Positions 55,684 to 63,904 of a DNA stretch of 64,000 bases are shown here, piece after piece (the stretch's first letter is position 1; every line of letters begins with the position of its first letter). The notes below the pieces were generated by a model that was not told where the DNA came from, searched no databases, and worked only from the letters and a program-made list of their open reading frames with translations. The DNA lies in NCBI GenBank assembly GCA_944326555.1, contig CALVEK010000008.1:23599-87598 (forward strand), in the 5' to 3' direction. The DNA comes from Candidatus Gastranaerophilales bacterium. GTDB taxonomy: Bacteria; Cyanobacteriota; Vampirovibrionia; Gastranaerophilales; Gastranaerophilaceae. Made by a program: the position numbers and the translations under genes.

Positions 55684-56265
55684 ATGTTAAAAATCAAAAA
55701 AGCAAAATCAGATAGAATTCATAGCATATACAAAGATATGTGTGAACAGTTTCCTTTAAATGAATTAAAAGAACTGGAAGAGCTTGAATGTCTTGTACAA
55801 CAATACGACAATGTTTACAATTTTTATGAAGTCTACGAAAACAATGAATCAATAGGCTATTTTTCACTGTTTAATCCACAAAATAATTTTTTATGGCTGG
55901 ACTACTTTGCTGTATACAGAAAAAATCATTCCCAAGGCTACGGCAGCAAGATATTAGACACAATAAAATCAGAATTTAAAAAAGAATACAAGGGACTTTT
56001 CCTTGAGGTAGAATTACCGGATAAAAATAAACCAAATACAATAAGACGAGTTGCATTTTATGAGAGAAAAGATGCAGTTAAAATTGATTGCAAATATTTT
56101 TTCCCAAGCAAAAAGAATCTTATTGAATTAAGCCTTTACTACATACCATTCACCCCTAAAGAACCTGATAAACATGAAGTAAAAAACACAGTACAAAAAG
56201 CACTAGGGTATATTCATTCAGGCAACAATTTGTCTATCAACGCAATGGAAAAATTTAAAATTTAG
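55684..56265 (+). CDS. GNAT-family N-acetyltransferase
   Basis: The 193-residue protein shows the GNAT order: an N-terminal helix pair, a strand with F-A-V-Y-R-K near residue 78, then the acetyl-CoA loop H-S-Q-G-Y-G-S-K-I-L, and R-V-A-F-Y-E-R near 120. The substrate is unknown. The C-terminal 45 residues extend beyond the usual domain. It is convergent with the histidine kinase gene. Confidence 0.8.
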   Translation: MLKIKKAKSDRIHSIYKDMCEQFPLNELKELEELECLVQQYDNVYNFYEVYENNESIGYFSLFNPQNNFLWLDYFAVYRKNHSQGYGSKILDTIKSEFKKEYKGLFLEVELPDKNKPNTIRRVAFYERKDAVKIDCKYFFPSKKNLIELSLYYIPFTPKEPDKHEVKNTVQKALGYIHSGNNLSINAMEKFKI

Positions 56266-56275
56266 ACGAAAAAAC

Positions 56276-57706
56276 TTATGACTCCTGTTTTGTGTTTACA
56301 GCTTTGTTCAGATATCTGGGTATAACGAAACCAAACACACACACATCATTTTTCCAACTGTTTACATAAATATCCCCATGGTGTTTTCTTATGATATCTC
56401 TTGAAAGATACAAGCCTAACCCAGTACTTGCCTTGTTAGATTTAGAATATTTTGCTGATTTATATTTTTCAAAAATTTCAGCCCTTCTTTCTTCATCAAG
56501 ATACCTACTGTTATTTTTAACTTCAAATAAAACCTTAGACTTCTTATCGCTAAGTTGTATAATGACCTCTGATTTTTCAAAACCATGTAAAATCGCGTTT
56601 GAGACAAGATTTGTAATAGCTCTTTTAATTTGCAATTTATCAACAGTAACCTCTTTATCCTTTAAGTTAGATTTTAAAATTAACTTTTGTTCTCTTGTTT
56701 CTGCCAAACTTGCAAGTTCCTGACAGGTATCGTTTACAAGTTCAAAAAAGTCAAAGGACTCAGGTTCAAGTTTTAAATTTACATTTTCAGATTTATAAGC
56801 CTCAAGTATTGTAGAAATCATACTATACATGTATACATTGGAGTTTTTTAGCTGATATATCATCTCATATTGTTCTTGTGTTAACGGACCCAAAGAGCCG
56901 CTAAGTAATATCTCCGCAACATTCAACTGAGCTCTGGTTGGTGTTTTTAAGTCATGTGTAAGAGTAGCAACAAAAGTATCCCTTTGATGTTCCAATTCTT
57001 TTTCTTTATCAATATTTCTTAAAACAACAATTATACCTAGCACGCGATTATTTTGTGAAACTACGGGAGTTTTTATTACTCTTAACCACTGATAGCCATC
57101 ACCCAATAAAGAGCACTTGTACTCAGAGGTAACAGTTTCTCTATTTTTTACAACCCTGCTATCACTTATCTTTATCGCTTCAGCATGTTCAACAAGATAA
57201 AAATCTTCCGCTTTTTTACCGACAAGCTCACTATTTTTTAGATTAAACAAACTCTCTAATTTTTTATTGCCAGCAATAAATTTTCCATTCGTATCTTTTA
57301 AATAAATAACAAAAGGCATATTGTTTAAAATACTGCTCAGCTGTGCATTTTGTATTAGAATCCGTTCCTTAAAAATATCATTTTCCGTTGTATCTTTTAT
57401 AACACCAAGATATTCCATTCCATCATGATTGTTGCCGATTTGTTTTACACAAGCATCGTATAATCTGACATCTCCATTTTTAAATTTTTTGGCAATTTTA
57501 TAAGACGAATCTCTCTGATTCAATTTGTATTTTAGAAACATGTTTTCCAAAACAGCCAACAACAATGACAAAAAAAGACAAACAATTATCGTATTTTTAG
57601 GACTAAAGCAGCAATTTTTATCAAAAATAGTCCATAAAATAAGCATAAGAAAAATAAGATAAAGTAATATTTTTCTGGAAAAAATTTTTTCCAAAAGCAT
57701 TAACAA
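56276..57706 (-). CDS. Membrane PAS sensor histidine kinase
   Basis: The 476-residue protein has two membrane helices (about 12-28 and 37-56) with a very short loop, a PAS domain (about 125-240), HisKA with T-H-D-L-K-T-P and an ATPase domain with N-L-V-S-N-A-I-L and S-T-G-L-G-L-Y. The small outside loop suggests a signal in or near the membrane, or sensing by PAS. It follows its likely partner regulator by 3 bases. Confidence 0.9.
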   Translation of the reverse strand: MLMLLEKIFSRKILLYLIFLMLILWTIFDKNCCFSPKNTIIVCLFLSLLLAVLENMFLKYKLNQRDSSYKIAKKFKNGDVRLYDACVKQIGNNHDGMEYLGVIKDTTENDIFKERILIQNAQLSSILNNMPFVIYLKDTNGKFIAGNKKLESLFNLKNSELVGKKAEDFYLVEHAEAIKISDSRVVKNRETVTSEYKCSLLGDGYQWLRVIKTPVVSQNNRVLGIIVVLRNIDKEKELEHQRDTFVATLTHDLKTPTRAQLNVAEILLSGSLGPLTQEQYEMIYQLKNSNVYMYSMISTILEAYKSENVNLKLEPESFDFFELVNDTCQELASLAETREQKLILKSNLKDKEVTVDKLQIKRAITNLVSNAILHGFEKSEVIIQLSDKKSKVLFEVKNNSRYLDEERRAEIFEKYKSAKYSKSNKASTGLGLYLSRDIIRKHHGDIYVNSWKNDVCVFGFVIPRYLNKAVNTKQES

Positions 57707-57709
57707 CTC

Positions 57710-58384
57710 CTAATCTATAAGTCTTGTTCTTACGGCTTTTACTGCAGCTTGAACTCTATCTGTAACTGCCAATTTTGTTAAAATACTGCCAACATGGGCT
57801 TTTGCTGTATGAGAACTAATATTCATCATTTTTGCAATTTCTGTATTTGATTTACCTTCCACAACCAAAGATAATGCTTCTTTTTCTCTTTCAGTAAGAT
57901 GAATATCAGATTTTGTTTTTGTATATAAATTCCCAAAATCAGTTGAATTGGGCTTAGGAATAGCTTTTGAAGCTATACCTGATATACCCGGGTGCAACCA
58001 CAAAACACCCTTATAAACATCTTTTAATATTGAACATAATTCATTAGATAAAATATCTTTCAAACAATAGGCACTAGCCCCCGAAGAAAGGGCCGCCAAA
58101 ACCTCATCCTCAGCTTCATGAGAAGATAATATTACAACCTTTGTTGATGGAGATTTTTCCTTAATAAGCCGTGTTGCTTCAATACCATTCATTCCAGGCA
58201 AACCCAAATCCATTATCACGATATCAGACGGTTTCCTGTCAAAACAACAGAAAAAATCTTCAGCTGTCTCAAAATCACCTAATAATTCAAAAGATTCTTC
58301 TTTACTTAAAACATGCAACAGTGATTTCCTAATAAGAAGATAATCTTCCACCAGATAAATTGATATTTTAGTTTCGGAAATCAA
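57710..58384 (-). CDS. NarL/LuxR-type response regulator
   Basis: The 224-residue protein has a receiver domain (phosphoacceptor Asp59 in M-D-L-G-L-P-G) and a LuxR-type helix-turn-helix (L-T-E-R-E-K-E-A-L-S-L-V near residue 164). It is the first gene of the leftward two-component operon and is divergent from a Spy-like gene 319 bases away. It may control that gene, since a perfect 20-bp palindrome lies in between. Confidence 0.92.
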   Translation of the reverse strand: MISETKISIYLVEDYLLIRKSLLHVLSKEESFELLGDFETAEDFFCCFDRKPSDIVIMDLGLPGMNGIEATRLIKEKSPSTKVVILSSHEAEDEVLAALSSGASAYCLKDILSNELCSILKDVYKGVLWLHPGISGIASKAIPKPNSTDFGNLYTKTKSDIHLTEREKEALSLVVEGKSNTEIAKMMNISSHTAKAHVGSILTKLAVTDRVQAAVKAVRTRLID

Positions 58385-58562
58385 TGAAAATAACTCCTAT
58401 TCTTACCTCAAGACTATAGTATTTATAAAAAACCAAAAAGATATTACCTAACTGGGCATATTTTTATTTTGTACAACAAAATATGTAATATTTATACCAA
58501 TTATTTACATTTTTCTAATACCTTGATTACATATTTGTAAAAAATGTACAATTTTTGATTTA

Positions 58563-58590
58563 TTGACAGGTTTAAAAAGATAATTATACT
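58563..58590 (+). promoter_or_regulatory. Candidate promoter of the second Spy-like gene
   Basis: TTGACA (58563-58568), 16 bases, TATACT (58585-58590). This would give a 5' leader of about 105 bases containing the inverted repeat at 58658. Confidence 0.6.
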
Positions 58591-58657
58591 TGACATATAA
58601 GTAAAAAATACAAAAAATCCAATCACATATACGATATTAAAATAACTTAATATTTAC

Positions 58658-58677
58658 AAACTGATAAAAATCAGTTT
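58658..58677. promoter_or_regulatory. Perfect inverted repeat AAACTGATAAAAATCAGTTT
   Basis: Two 8-base arms (AAACTGAT/ATCAGTTT) flank a loop of four A. It lies 26 bases before the ATG at 58704 and could be an operator for the adjacent LuxR-type regulator or an RNA hairpin affecting the leader. Confidence 0.5.
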
Positions 58678-58703
58678 GATACACAAATAAAAAGGAGAAT
58701 AAA

Positions 58704-59363
58704 ATGAAAAAGACCTTTATCTCATCAATGATGGTTTGTGCAATGGCTGTAACACTTGGTTGTTTATTTAGTGCTCCGGTGCAAGCAAACAATCAGGAAG
58801 AAAAACCCTGTCAAAAGAAAATAGAAGCTCCGGCGCAAACTGAATGTTTTAAGCCAATGACACCAGAAGAAAGAGCAAAATTAAGAGAAGAAAAGAAAGC
58901 AGAATTTGAAGCGCGTTTGAATCTTACAGAAAAACAAAAAGCAAAATTGGAAAAAATCAAAGCTGATGAAAAAAAAGCACTTGAACCATACAGAGAAAAA
59001 ATTAAAAAAGAGCAAGCAAAGATAGAAGAATTATTTGAACAAGAAAAAGCTATAAGAATGGATAGCATGAAGAAATTCGAAGCAACCCTGACAGCTGAAC
59101 AAAAAGCAGAGCTGGAAAAAATGAAGCAGGAATTTAAGGAAAAAATGGAAAAAATTGGCCCAAGAGGCCCCAAAGGTCCACATGGTATGATAGGTCCTAA
59201 AGGTCATCATCATCCTGGACCACAACCTTGCCCTCCTGATTGCCAATGCGGATGCCATAATCCGGAAGCAGCAGAACCGGCAGATTGCAAATGTCCTTGC
59301 CATAATCAACCGGTAGCTCCCGAAAAAGTAAAACCTCAAGTTGAAGAACCTGTAAAAAAATAA
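58704..59363 (+). CDS. Spy/CpxP-like protein (copy 2) with Gly-Pro and Cys/His tail
   Basis: The 219-residue protein has a signal peptide (1-28) and a helical region with L-T-E-K-Q and L-T-A-E-Q motifs (72-150). Then come a short collagen-like Gly-Pro stretch (G-P-R-G-P-K-G-P-H-G) and a tail with two Cys/His clusters (C-Q-C-G-C-H-N and C-K-C-P-C-H-N). Most known Spy/CpxP proteins lack this tail, which suggests metal binding. It is divergent from a LuxR-type two-component operon, which recalls the CpxP arrangement. Confidence 0.8.
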   Translation: MKKTFISSMMVCAMAVTLGCLFSAPVQANNQEEKPCQKKIEAPAQTECFKPMTPEERAKLREEKKAEFEARLNLTEKQKAKLEKIKADEKKALEPYREKIKKEQAKIEELFEQEKAIRMDSMKKFEATLTAEQKAELEKMKQEFKEKMEKIGPRGPKGPHGMIGPKGHHHPGPQPCPPDCQCGCHNPEAAEPADCKCPCHNQPVAPEKVKPQVEEPVKK

Positions 59364-59374
59364 CCTAAAAAAGA

Positions 59375-59406
59375 AACAGAGACCCTAAAAAGTCTCTGTT
59401 TTTTTT
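59375..59406 (+). terminator. Terminator of the second Spy-like gene
   Basis: AACAGAGAC-CCTAAAAA-GTCTCTGTT followed by TTTTTT, 12 bases after the stop codon. Confidence 0.9.
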
Positions 59407-59427
59407 ATAAATAGTTTTATGATAAAA

Positions 59428-59769
59428 CTACCACTTTTTAAAAATAAAAAACACTGCGAGAACTATCAACAAAAAACCAACAATATAGTTCCATTTTAGT
59501 TCTTCCTTTAAATAGAAAACAGAAAAAAAGCAAAAAACGACAAGTGTTATTGCCTCTTGTATCGTTTTAAGATGTGCTGCATCATACACACCGTATCCTA
59601 TTCTGTTCGCCGGTACTTGAAAGCAATATTCAAAAAAAGCAATTCCCCAGCTCACTAAAATGACCAACCACAAGGCCGTGTTCCTATACTTTAAATGTCC
59701 ATACCAAGCAAAGGTCATAAAAACATTTGATATTGTGAGTAAAATAATCGGAGCTAATTGTCTAAACAT
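59428..59769 (-). CDS. DMT-family small membrane protein (DUF486)
   Basis: The 113-residue protein has four hydrophobic helices and the DUF486 hallmarks: F-M-T-F-A-W-Y-G-H-L near residue 18 and F-F-E-Y-C-F-Q-V-P-A-N-R-I-G-Y near 45. It is a member of the drug/metabolite transporter superfamily with unknown substrate. It is convergent with the Spy-like gene and divergent from the SIMPL gene. Confidence 0.88.
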   Translation of the reverse strand: MFRQLAPIILLTISNVFMTFAWYGHLKYRNTALWLVILVSWGIAFFEYCFQVPANRIGYGVYDAAHLKTIQEAITLVVFCFFSVFYLKEELKWNYIVGFLLIVLAVFFIFKKW

Positions 59770-59835
59770 AAAAACAATTATAGCAAAAAAGATAAAAATG
59801 ATTTATACTGTAGAAAAATTTTAAAAGGAGAAAAT

Positions 59836-60585
59836 ATGAAAGACATAAGAGAGATTAAAGATTATCAAATAGTACTACTTGGAATAATAATTGCAATTGG
59901 TGCAATAATATCAACATATATATTTTCTCATGCAATAGTAGCTTACCAAAAGTTGAACAATCAAACGCTCTCTGTTACAGGTTCAGCTTCTCAAAATGTA
60001 AAATCTGACTTGGCTGTATGGAAAGCATACTATGAAACAAGAAGTAAAAATCTAAAATCAGGATATTCTAAAATAAATGCAGATAAAAAAAATATAACAG
60101 ATTTTCTTATTGCTAACGGAATTAAACAAGAGAATATAAAATTCACTCCTATTTCTTCATATGCTGTTTATAAAAAAATAGGCAACGGATACGATTCAAA
60201 TGAAATAGACGGTTATAGATTGTCTCAAAATGTAGAAGTTTCTTCTGATGATGTTGATAAACTTACTGCAATTTCTCAAGATGTATCAAAACTTGTTGAT
60301 AAAAACGTAGAGTTGTCATCAAATAATGTTGAATATTATGTTTCGAATCTGGATGAACTAAAAATAAAAATGCTTGCAGAAGCAACAAAAGATGCTAAAC
60401 AAAGAGCAAAAAGCATGGTTGAAAGCACAGGTGGACATATCGGCACGTTGAATTCTGCAAAAATGGGAGTTTTTCAGATAGTTGCGCAAAATTCAACTGA
60501 TGTATCAGATTATGGCATATACAATACCAGTGCAATCAACAAAAAAATCAATGCTGTTGTCAATGCAACTTTCACTATAAAGTAG
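59836..60585 (+). CDS. SIMPL-domain periplasmic protein
   Basis: The 249-residue protein has a membrane anchor near residues 12-36 and a SIMPL (DUF541) domain beginning V-T-G-S-A-S-Q-N-V and containing A-K-D-A-K-Q-R-A-K-S-M. I chose ATG 59836, which follows AAAAGGAGAAAAT; an upstream TTG in frame would start inside the DUF486 gene on the other strand. The role of the family is not settled; several members are envelope proteins. Confidence 0.85.
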   Translation: MKDIREIKDYQIVLLGIIIAIGAIISTYIFSHAIVAYQKLNNQTLSVTGSASQNVKSDLAVWKAYYETRSKNLKSGYSKINADKKNITDFLIANGIKQENIKFTPISSYAVYKKIGNGYDSNEIDGYRLSQNVEVSSDDVDKLTAISQDVSKLVDKNVELSSNNVEYYVSNLDELKIKMLAEATKDAKQRAKSMVESTGGHIGTLNSAKMGVFQIVAQNSTDVSDYGIYNTSAINKKINAVVNATFTIK

Positions 60586-60602
60586 GATATCAGAATTAAA
60601 CA

Positions 60603-61526
60603 ATGATTAAAAATGTAATTATATTTGGGCTAGGGGCAATTGGCTCAATATATGCAACTCAAATTTCAAAAAATAAAAACACTAACTTAAAAATTCTTGC
60701 AGATTCACAAAGAATCGAAAAGTATAAGAAAAAGCCAATCATTTTTAACGGTGAGGAGTACATTTTTGACTATATAACACCGAGTATTAATTTTGAAGCA
60801 GATTTGATAATAATAGCGACAAAAAACAACGGTCTTAAAGATGCGATTGAAGAAATAGAGCCGTTTGTAACACAAAATACAATCATAATATCTTTGCTTA
60901 ACGGAATAAAAAGTGAAGATGAAATAATAAAAAAATACGGAAAAGAAAAAGTCCTGTACAGCTATTACATAGGACATACAAGTACAAGAATAAAAAATTG
61001 TGTAACTCATGATGGTATATATAAAACGGTATTTGGAGAAAGAGATAACACTATTTACTCGGACAACGTAAAAAGACTAAAAGATTTCTTTGAAAAAACA
61101 AATATAAGCTATGAAATCCCCAAAGACATGGACTATTCCAGATGGTGGAAGTTTTTAGTAAATGTAGGATACAACCAAGCATCAGCAGTATTAAATGCAA
61201 ATTACGGAGATTTTCAAAATTCCGTAAAAGTAAACAATATAGCGATAAAACTTATGGAAGAAGCTGTTCAAATAGCAAAAGCAGAAGGAGTAAAGAACAC
61301 AGAAAAGCTAATACCGGAAGTGCTCAATGTAATAAAGACAATGCTTCCTGAGACAAGAACATCAATGCTTCAAGATGTAGATGCCAAAAGAGAAACAGAA
61401 GTGGAGATTTTTGCCGGCTATGTTTCCGAGCTTGGCAAAAAGCACAAAATAAAAACACCGTACAATGATATTTTTCTGGAACTAATCAAAGCAATAGATG
61501 AGAAAAACAAAATAAACTCCAGATAA
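60603..61526 (+). CDS. 2-dehydropantoate 2-reductase-like (PanE/ApbA family)
   Basis: The 307-residue protein has the Rossmann motif G-L-G-A-I-G-S-I-Y-A, A-T-K-N-N (the conserved Lys region), N-G-I near residue 99, and the C-terminal helical domain with W-K-F-L-V-N-V-G and R-T-S-M-L-Q-D-V-D. It reduces ketopantoate with NADPH for CoA synthesis. The family also includes other 2-ketoacid reductases, so the symbol is withheld. It lies 17 bases after the SIMPL gene. Confidence 0.85.
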   Translation: MIKNVIIFGLGAIGSIYATQISKNKNTNLKILADSQRIEKYKKKPIIFNGEEYIFDYITPSINFEADLIIIATKNNGLKDAIEEIEPFVTQNTIIISLLNGIKSEDEIIKKYGKEKVLYSYYIGHTSTRIKNCVTHDGIYKTVFGERDNTIYSDNVKRLKDFFEKTNISYEIPKDMDYSRWWKFLVNVGYNQASAVLNANYGDFQNSVKVNNIAIKLMEEAVQIAKAEGVKNTEKLIPEVLNVIKTMLPETRTSMLQDVDAKRETEVEIFAGYVSELGKKHKIKTPYNDIFLELIKAIDEKNKINSR

Positions 61527-61550
61527 ATCTTTTCTAATATTATCCAATAT

Positions 61551-61862
61551 TTATTTATGCGTATGTTTTGGACGAAGAAGCAGCATTACAGTATCATCAA
61601 CAGCCTTTAATCCATGTGGAATTTTAGCAGGCATAACAATCATTTCACCAGATTTTAGACGATAAGTATCATTACCAACAGTTATATCAGCAACCCCGTC
61701 AATTATCTGAGCAACTTCATCTTTTTCATCACAATGCAAAGCTCTCTCCATTCCTGCCTTAAACGAAATAAGAGTTAAAGAACTTTGCTCATTATCAAAG
61801 ACTAACTTTTTATTTATACCATCAAAAAACTCAATATCTTTTAATTTAATTACTCTTTCCAT
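61551..61862 (-). CDS. Small cupin protein
   Basis: The 103-residue protein has one cupin barrel: H-C-D-E-K-D-E and the second motif P-A-K-I-P-H-G-L. The metal ligands His, Glu and His are kept, so a metal site is likely. I chose ATG 61862, preceded by GGGAATAT. An in-frame TTG at 61874 adds four residues. Substrate unknown. Confidence 0.8.
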   Translation of the reverse strand: MERVIKLKDIEFFDGINKKLVFDNEQSSLTLISFKAGMERALHCDEKDEVAQIIDGVADITVGNDTYRLKSGEMIVMPAKIPHGLKAVDDTVMLLLRPKHTHK

Positions 61863-61892
61863 ATATATTCCCAATGTTACAAAATATCAGCA

Positions 61893-62318
61893 TTACAACT
61901 TACTTAGTAATTTTATAAATGAACGTTTCAAGCCTTTTTCAATAGGTTTAACGTAGTTTAAAACAATGCTTTGTGTTTTAATCAAAAGTTTTCTTGCCTT
62001 TGCCGTTTTGGGATAAAGTTCTGCAAACCTATTACGATATGCAGAATCTGCTCTTCTAACCCACGCTGAAGCGTCATAAACTTCCTTCAAATTTCTTTGA
62101 AAACAATCAGGATAATTGTTAGTCCTGTATTTTCTTCTGGCTATCAAAGATACAGTAGGATTATTATGGCAATCTTTCAGGTGTTCAATTGCAGTCTCAA
62201 CCTCATCGGCAGTCGGATGGAATCTACTATCCAAATGAACATTATTCCAATAGGCATTACGTTTTATATTATCATACCTTGTACAACCATCAAACATTTC
62301 CATAAGATTGTCCCTCAT
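61893..62318 (-). CDS. Basic hypothetical protein
   Basis: The 141-residue protein starts at ATG 62318 with AGGAGAAGT upstream. A longer in-frame ORF reaches 62510 but that part is hydrophobic, lacks a ribosome binding site and overlaps the next gene. The protein is helical and very basic toward its C-terminus (K-R-S-F-I-K-L-L-S-K). No family recognised. It is divergent from the gene at 62463. Confidence 0.55.
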   Translation of the reverse strand: MRDNLMEMFDGCTRYDNIKRNAYWNNVHLDSRFHPTADEVETAIEHLKDCHNNPTVSLIARRKYRTNNYPDCFQRNLKEVYDASAWVRRADSAYRNRFAELYPKTAKARKLLIKTQSIVLNYVKPIEKGLKRSFIKLLSKL

Positions 62319-62462
62319 CAAAGTAACTTCTCCTATTCTCACATAAAAATACACAACATTATTTAATAGAGTAAAAAAACTTAATAATTCTAATAATTCA
62401 GATAATTTTTGATTAAAAAATACCTTTATATAGATATATAGGTTGGTTAGGTATAGATATTT

Positions 62463-63434
62463 ATGTTTAAAGTAGGTTTTAAAGATTTTAGCAGAATTGC
62501 AATGCAACATATTGATGACATTGCAACACCATGCAATAAATACATAAATGGTGCTGTATCAAAACCTATATCAACGCAACAAATAGGCGACACATTCCAA
62601 AAAAGCGCAACAGCTCAAGCCATAAAACCAAGTTGCATTGGAACAAAACAAAATTATAAATTTGATGATATCTATAATGTTATTAATTTAAACAACGGCA
62701 GAATCAGACTTTTACCTAAAGCTGCAGAAATTAATGGGCATAAAATATCAACAATAGAAATGCCTGAATACATGTATCACGTAACATCAAAAACAAATTG
62801 GGATAAAATTTCTTCATCAAAAACAATACAACGAACAACAGATGAACAATTACAAGGTGTATACTTGATAGACAAAGAAAATTTCTTATCAAGATATCAA
62901 AGAGTTAAAGGCCTAAACAGAAATATCGATTTAATGTCATCCCTAATAAGGCATGCATCAAAAAGTAATAATGGAACAACAGACTTAGTACTTATAAGAA
63001 TCCCTACCGAAAATTTATTAAAAACAGGGAAATTAAGATTCCGTACACAAGAAGATTTCTTCTACTATCAAGATATGCTGTTCAATTTACAAAAAGACTT
63101 AAAACAAAAATTTAGCATTAGAATGTTGAGTAATGATAAAAACCGAGCACAATTTGAAAAATATGTGTTGGATAATAACCTGATGACGAAAGCAGAGCTT
63201 GATAAATTTATGCTGGATATGAAAAACTCGTTGCATCAAGGACACAAGCTCAATGAACTTTCTAACTTTGAAACCAATAGCGCAATAGAGTATATTTTTA
63301 ACAAAGATATTGTAAGTAGCCAAGTTCCCGGAATAAAAAGAAAAGTATTCAATATAGAAGATGTAAAAGATTCAAAAACAGGAAACTTTGACACTGAAAA
63401 ACTACAAAAAAAATTAGAGAGCATATTTAGATAA
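62463..63434 (+). CDS. Hypothetical protein, possible ADP-ribosyltransferase-like fold
   Basis: The 323-residue protein has a Gln/Thr-rich N-terminus (30-65) with V-G-F-K-D-F at 4-9. A domain from residue 100 contains M-Y-H-V-T-S-K-T-N-W-D-K-I, then G-V-Y-L-I-D (132-137) and V-L-I-R-I-P. H-x-T near the start of such a fold and a G-V-Y-L strand occur in RNA 2'-phosphotransferase/DarT-type ADP-ribosyltransferases. This is a weak, by-eye resemblance. The C-terminus is helical. A bidirectional hairpin terminator follows. Confidence 0.5.
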   Translation: MFKVGFKDFSRIAMQHIDDIATPCNKYINGAVSKPISTQQIGDTFQKSATAQAIKPSCIGTKQNYKFDDIYNVINLNNGRIRLLPKAAEINGHKISTIEMPEYMYHVTSKTNWDKISSSKTIQRTTDEQLQGVYLIDKENFLSRYQRVKGLNRNIDLMSSLIRHASKSNNGTTDLVLIRIPTENLLKTGKLRFRTQEDFFYYQDMLFNLQKDLKQKFSIRMLSNDKNRAQFEKYVLDNNLMTKAELDKFMLDMKNSLHQGHKLNELSNFETNSAIEYIFNKDIVSSQVPGIKRKVFNIEDVKDSKTGNFDTEKLQKKLESIFR

Positions 63435-63472
63435 CATATAAAACAATAATAATTCAAAAAAATGATTTAAAT

Positions 63473-63500
63473 AAAAAAGAAGCCATAAAGGCTTCTTTTT
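63473..63500. terminator. Terminator hairpin 1 of the right-end region
   Basis: AAAAGAAGCC and GGCTTCTTTT flank a 5-base loop, with A and T runs on both sides. It ends the gene at 62463 and, on the minus strand, follows CGGTCCCGCCA (63504-63514). Confidence 0.8.
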
Positions 63501-63503
63501 AAA

Positions 63504-63514
63504 TGGCGGGACCG
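63504..63514 (-). other. tRNA 3'-end-like fragment, copy 1
   Basis: On the minus strand this is CGGTCCCGCCA, the 3' end of a tRNA acceptor stem plus discriminator G and CCA. The rest does not fold as a tRNA. Confidence 0.4.
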
Positions 63515-63641
63515 CCAGGTAGGGACTTCATCCCTAAGGCTCACAAAGTTCGCCAAGGGCTGAGGTCAACGAGGCTTTAGTGTGGGTGAGTTTTTTAAAA
63601 AACTAATGCAACTTTTTAGCCTCTCGTTCCTCTTATTAAAC

Positions 63642-63670
63642 AAAAAAGCCACCCCAAAGGTGACTTTTTT
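63642..63670. terminator. Terminator hairpin 2
   Basis: AAAAAAGCCACC, a 5-base loop, GGTGACTTTTTT. On the minus strand it directly follows the tRNA-like fragment at 63677-63695. Confidence 0.7.
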
Positions 63671-63676
63671 ATTTAA

Positions 63677-63695
63677 TGGCGGGACCGACGAGGCT
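63677..63695 (-). other. tRNA-Asp-type 3' fragment, copy 2
   Basis: On the minus strand AGC-CTCGT-CGGTCCC-G-CCA reads as the last loop bases, the 3' half of the T stem, the 3' acceptor strand, discriminator G and CCA. That is a tRNA-Asp-type 3' end of 19 bases. Upstream sequence is unrelated to tRNA, so only a fragment is present. Confidence 0.5.
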
Positions 63696-63874
63696 GTCTT
63701 GGATTATTGGCGGTTCACAACTTTTACACTCCGTTATTGTTTTTCTTACGAAAAACAGCACTCCGTCAAGTTGTTCACAGGGACGTGACTAGACCTCACT
63801 TCGTTCGGTCGTCGCACTTGCCAAAATCCGCCGAACTCGCAAAAGCGATTCTCACCACTATCAATTCAGCCATT

Positions 63875-63904
63875 AAAAAAAGCCACACAAGGTGGCTTCT
63901 TTTA
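63875..63904. terminator. Terminator hairpin 3
   Basis: AAAAAAGCCAC, a short loop, GTGGCTT-C-TTTT. On the minus strand it follows CCGCCA (63906-63911), the same order as in the other two copies. Confidence 0.6.

Larger units (their letters stand above)
58385..58703. other. AT-rich intergenic region between the two-component operon and the Spy-like gene
   Basis: This 319-base gap has no gene. It holds a promoter candidate for the rightward gene, a perfect inverted repeat and, toward 58480-58560, an AT-rich stretch with no feature I can name. Confidence 0.7.

Noticed and set aside
62319..62510. N-terminal extension of the 61893 gene to 62510
   Set aside because: The extra part lacks a ribosome binding site, is hydrophobic without a plausible signal sequence and overlaps the divergent gene; ATG 62318 has AGGAG.
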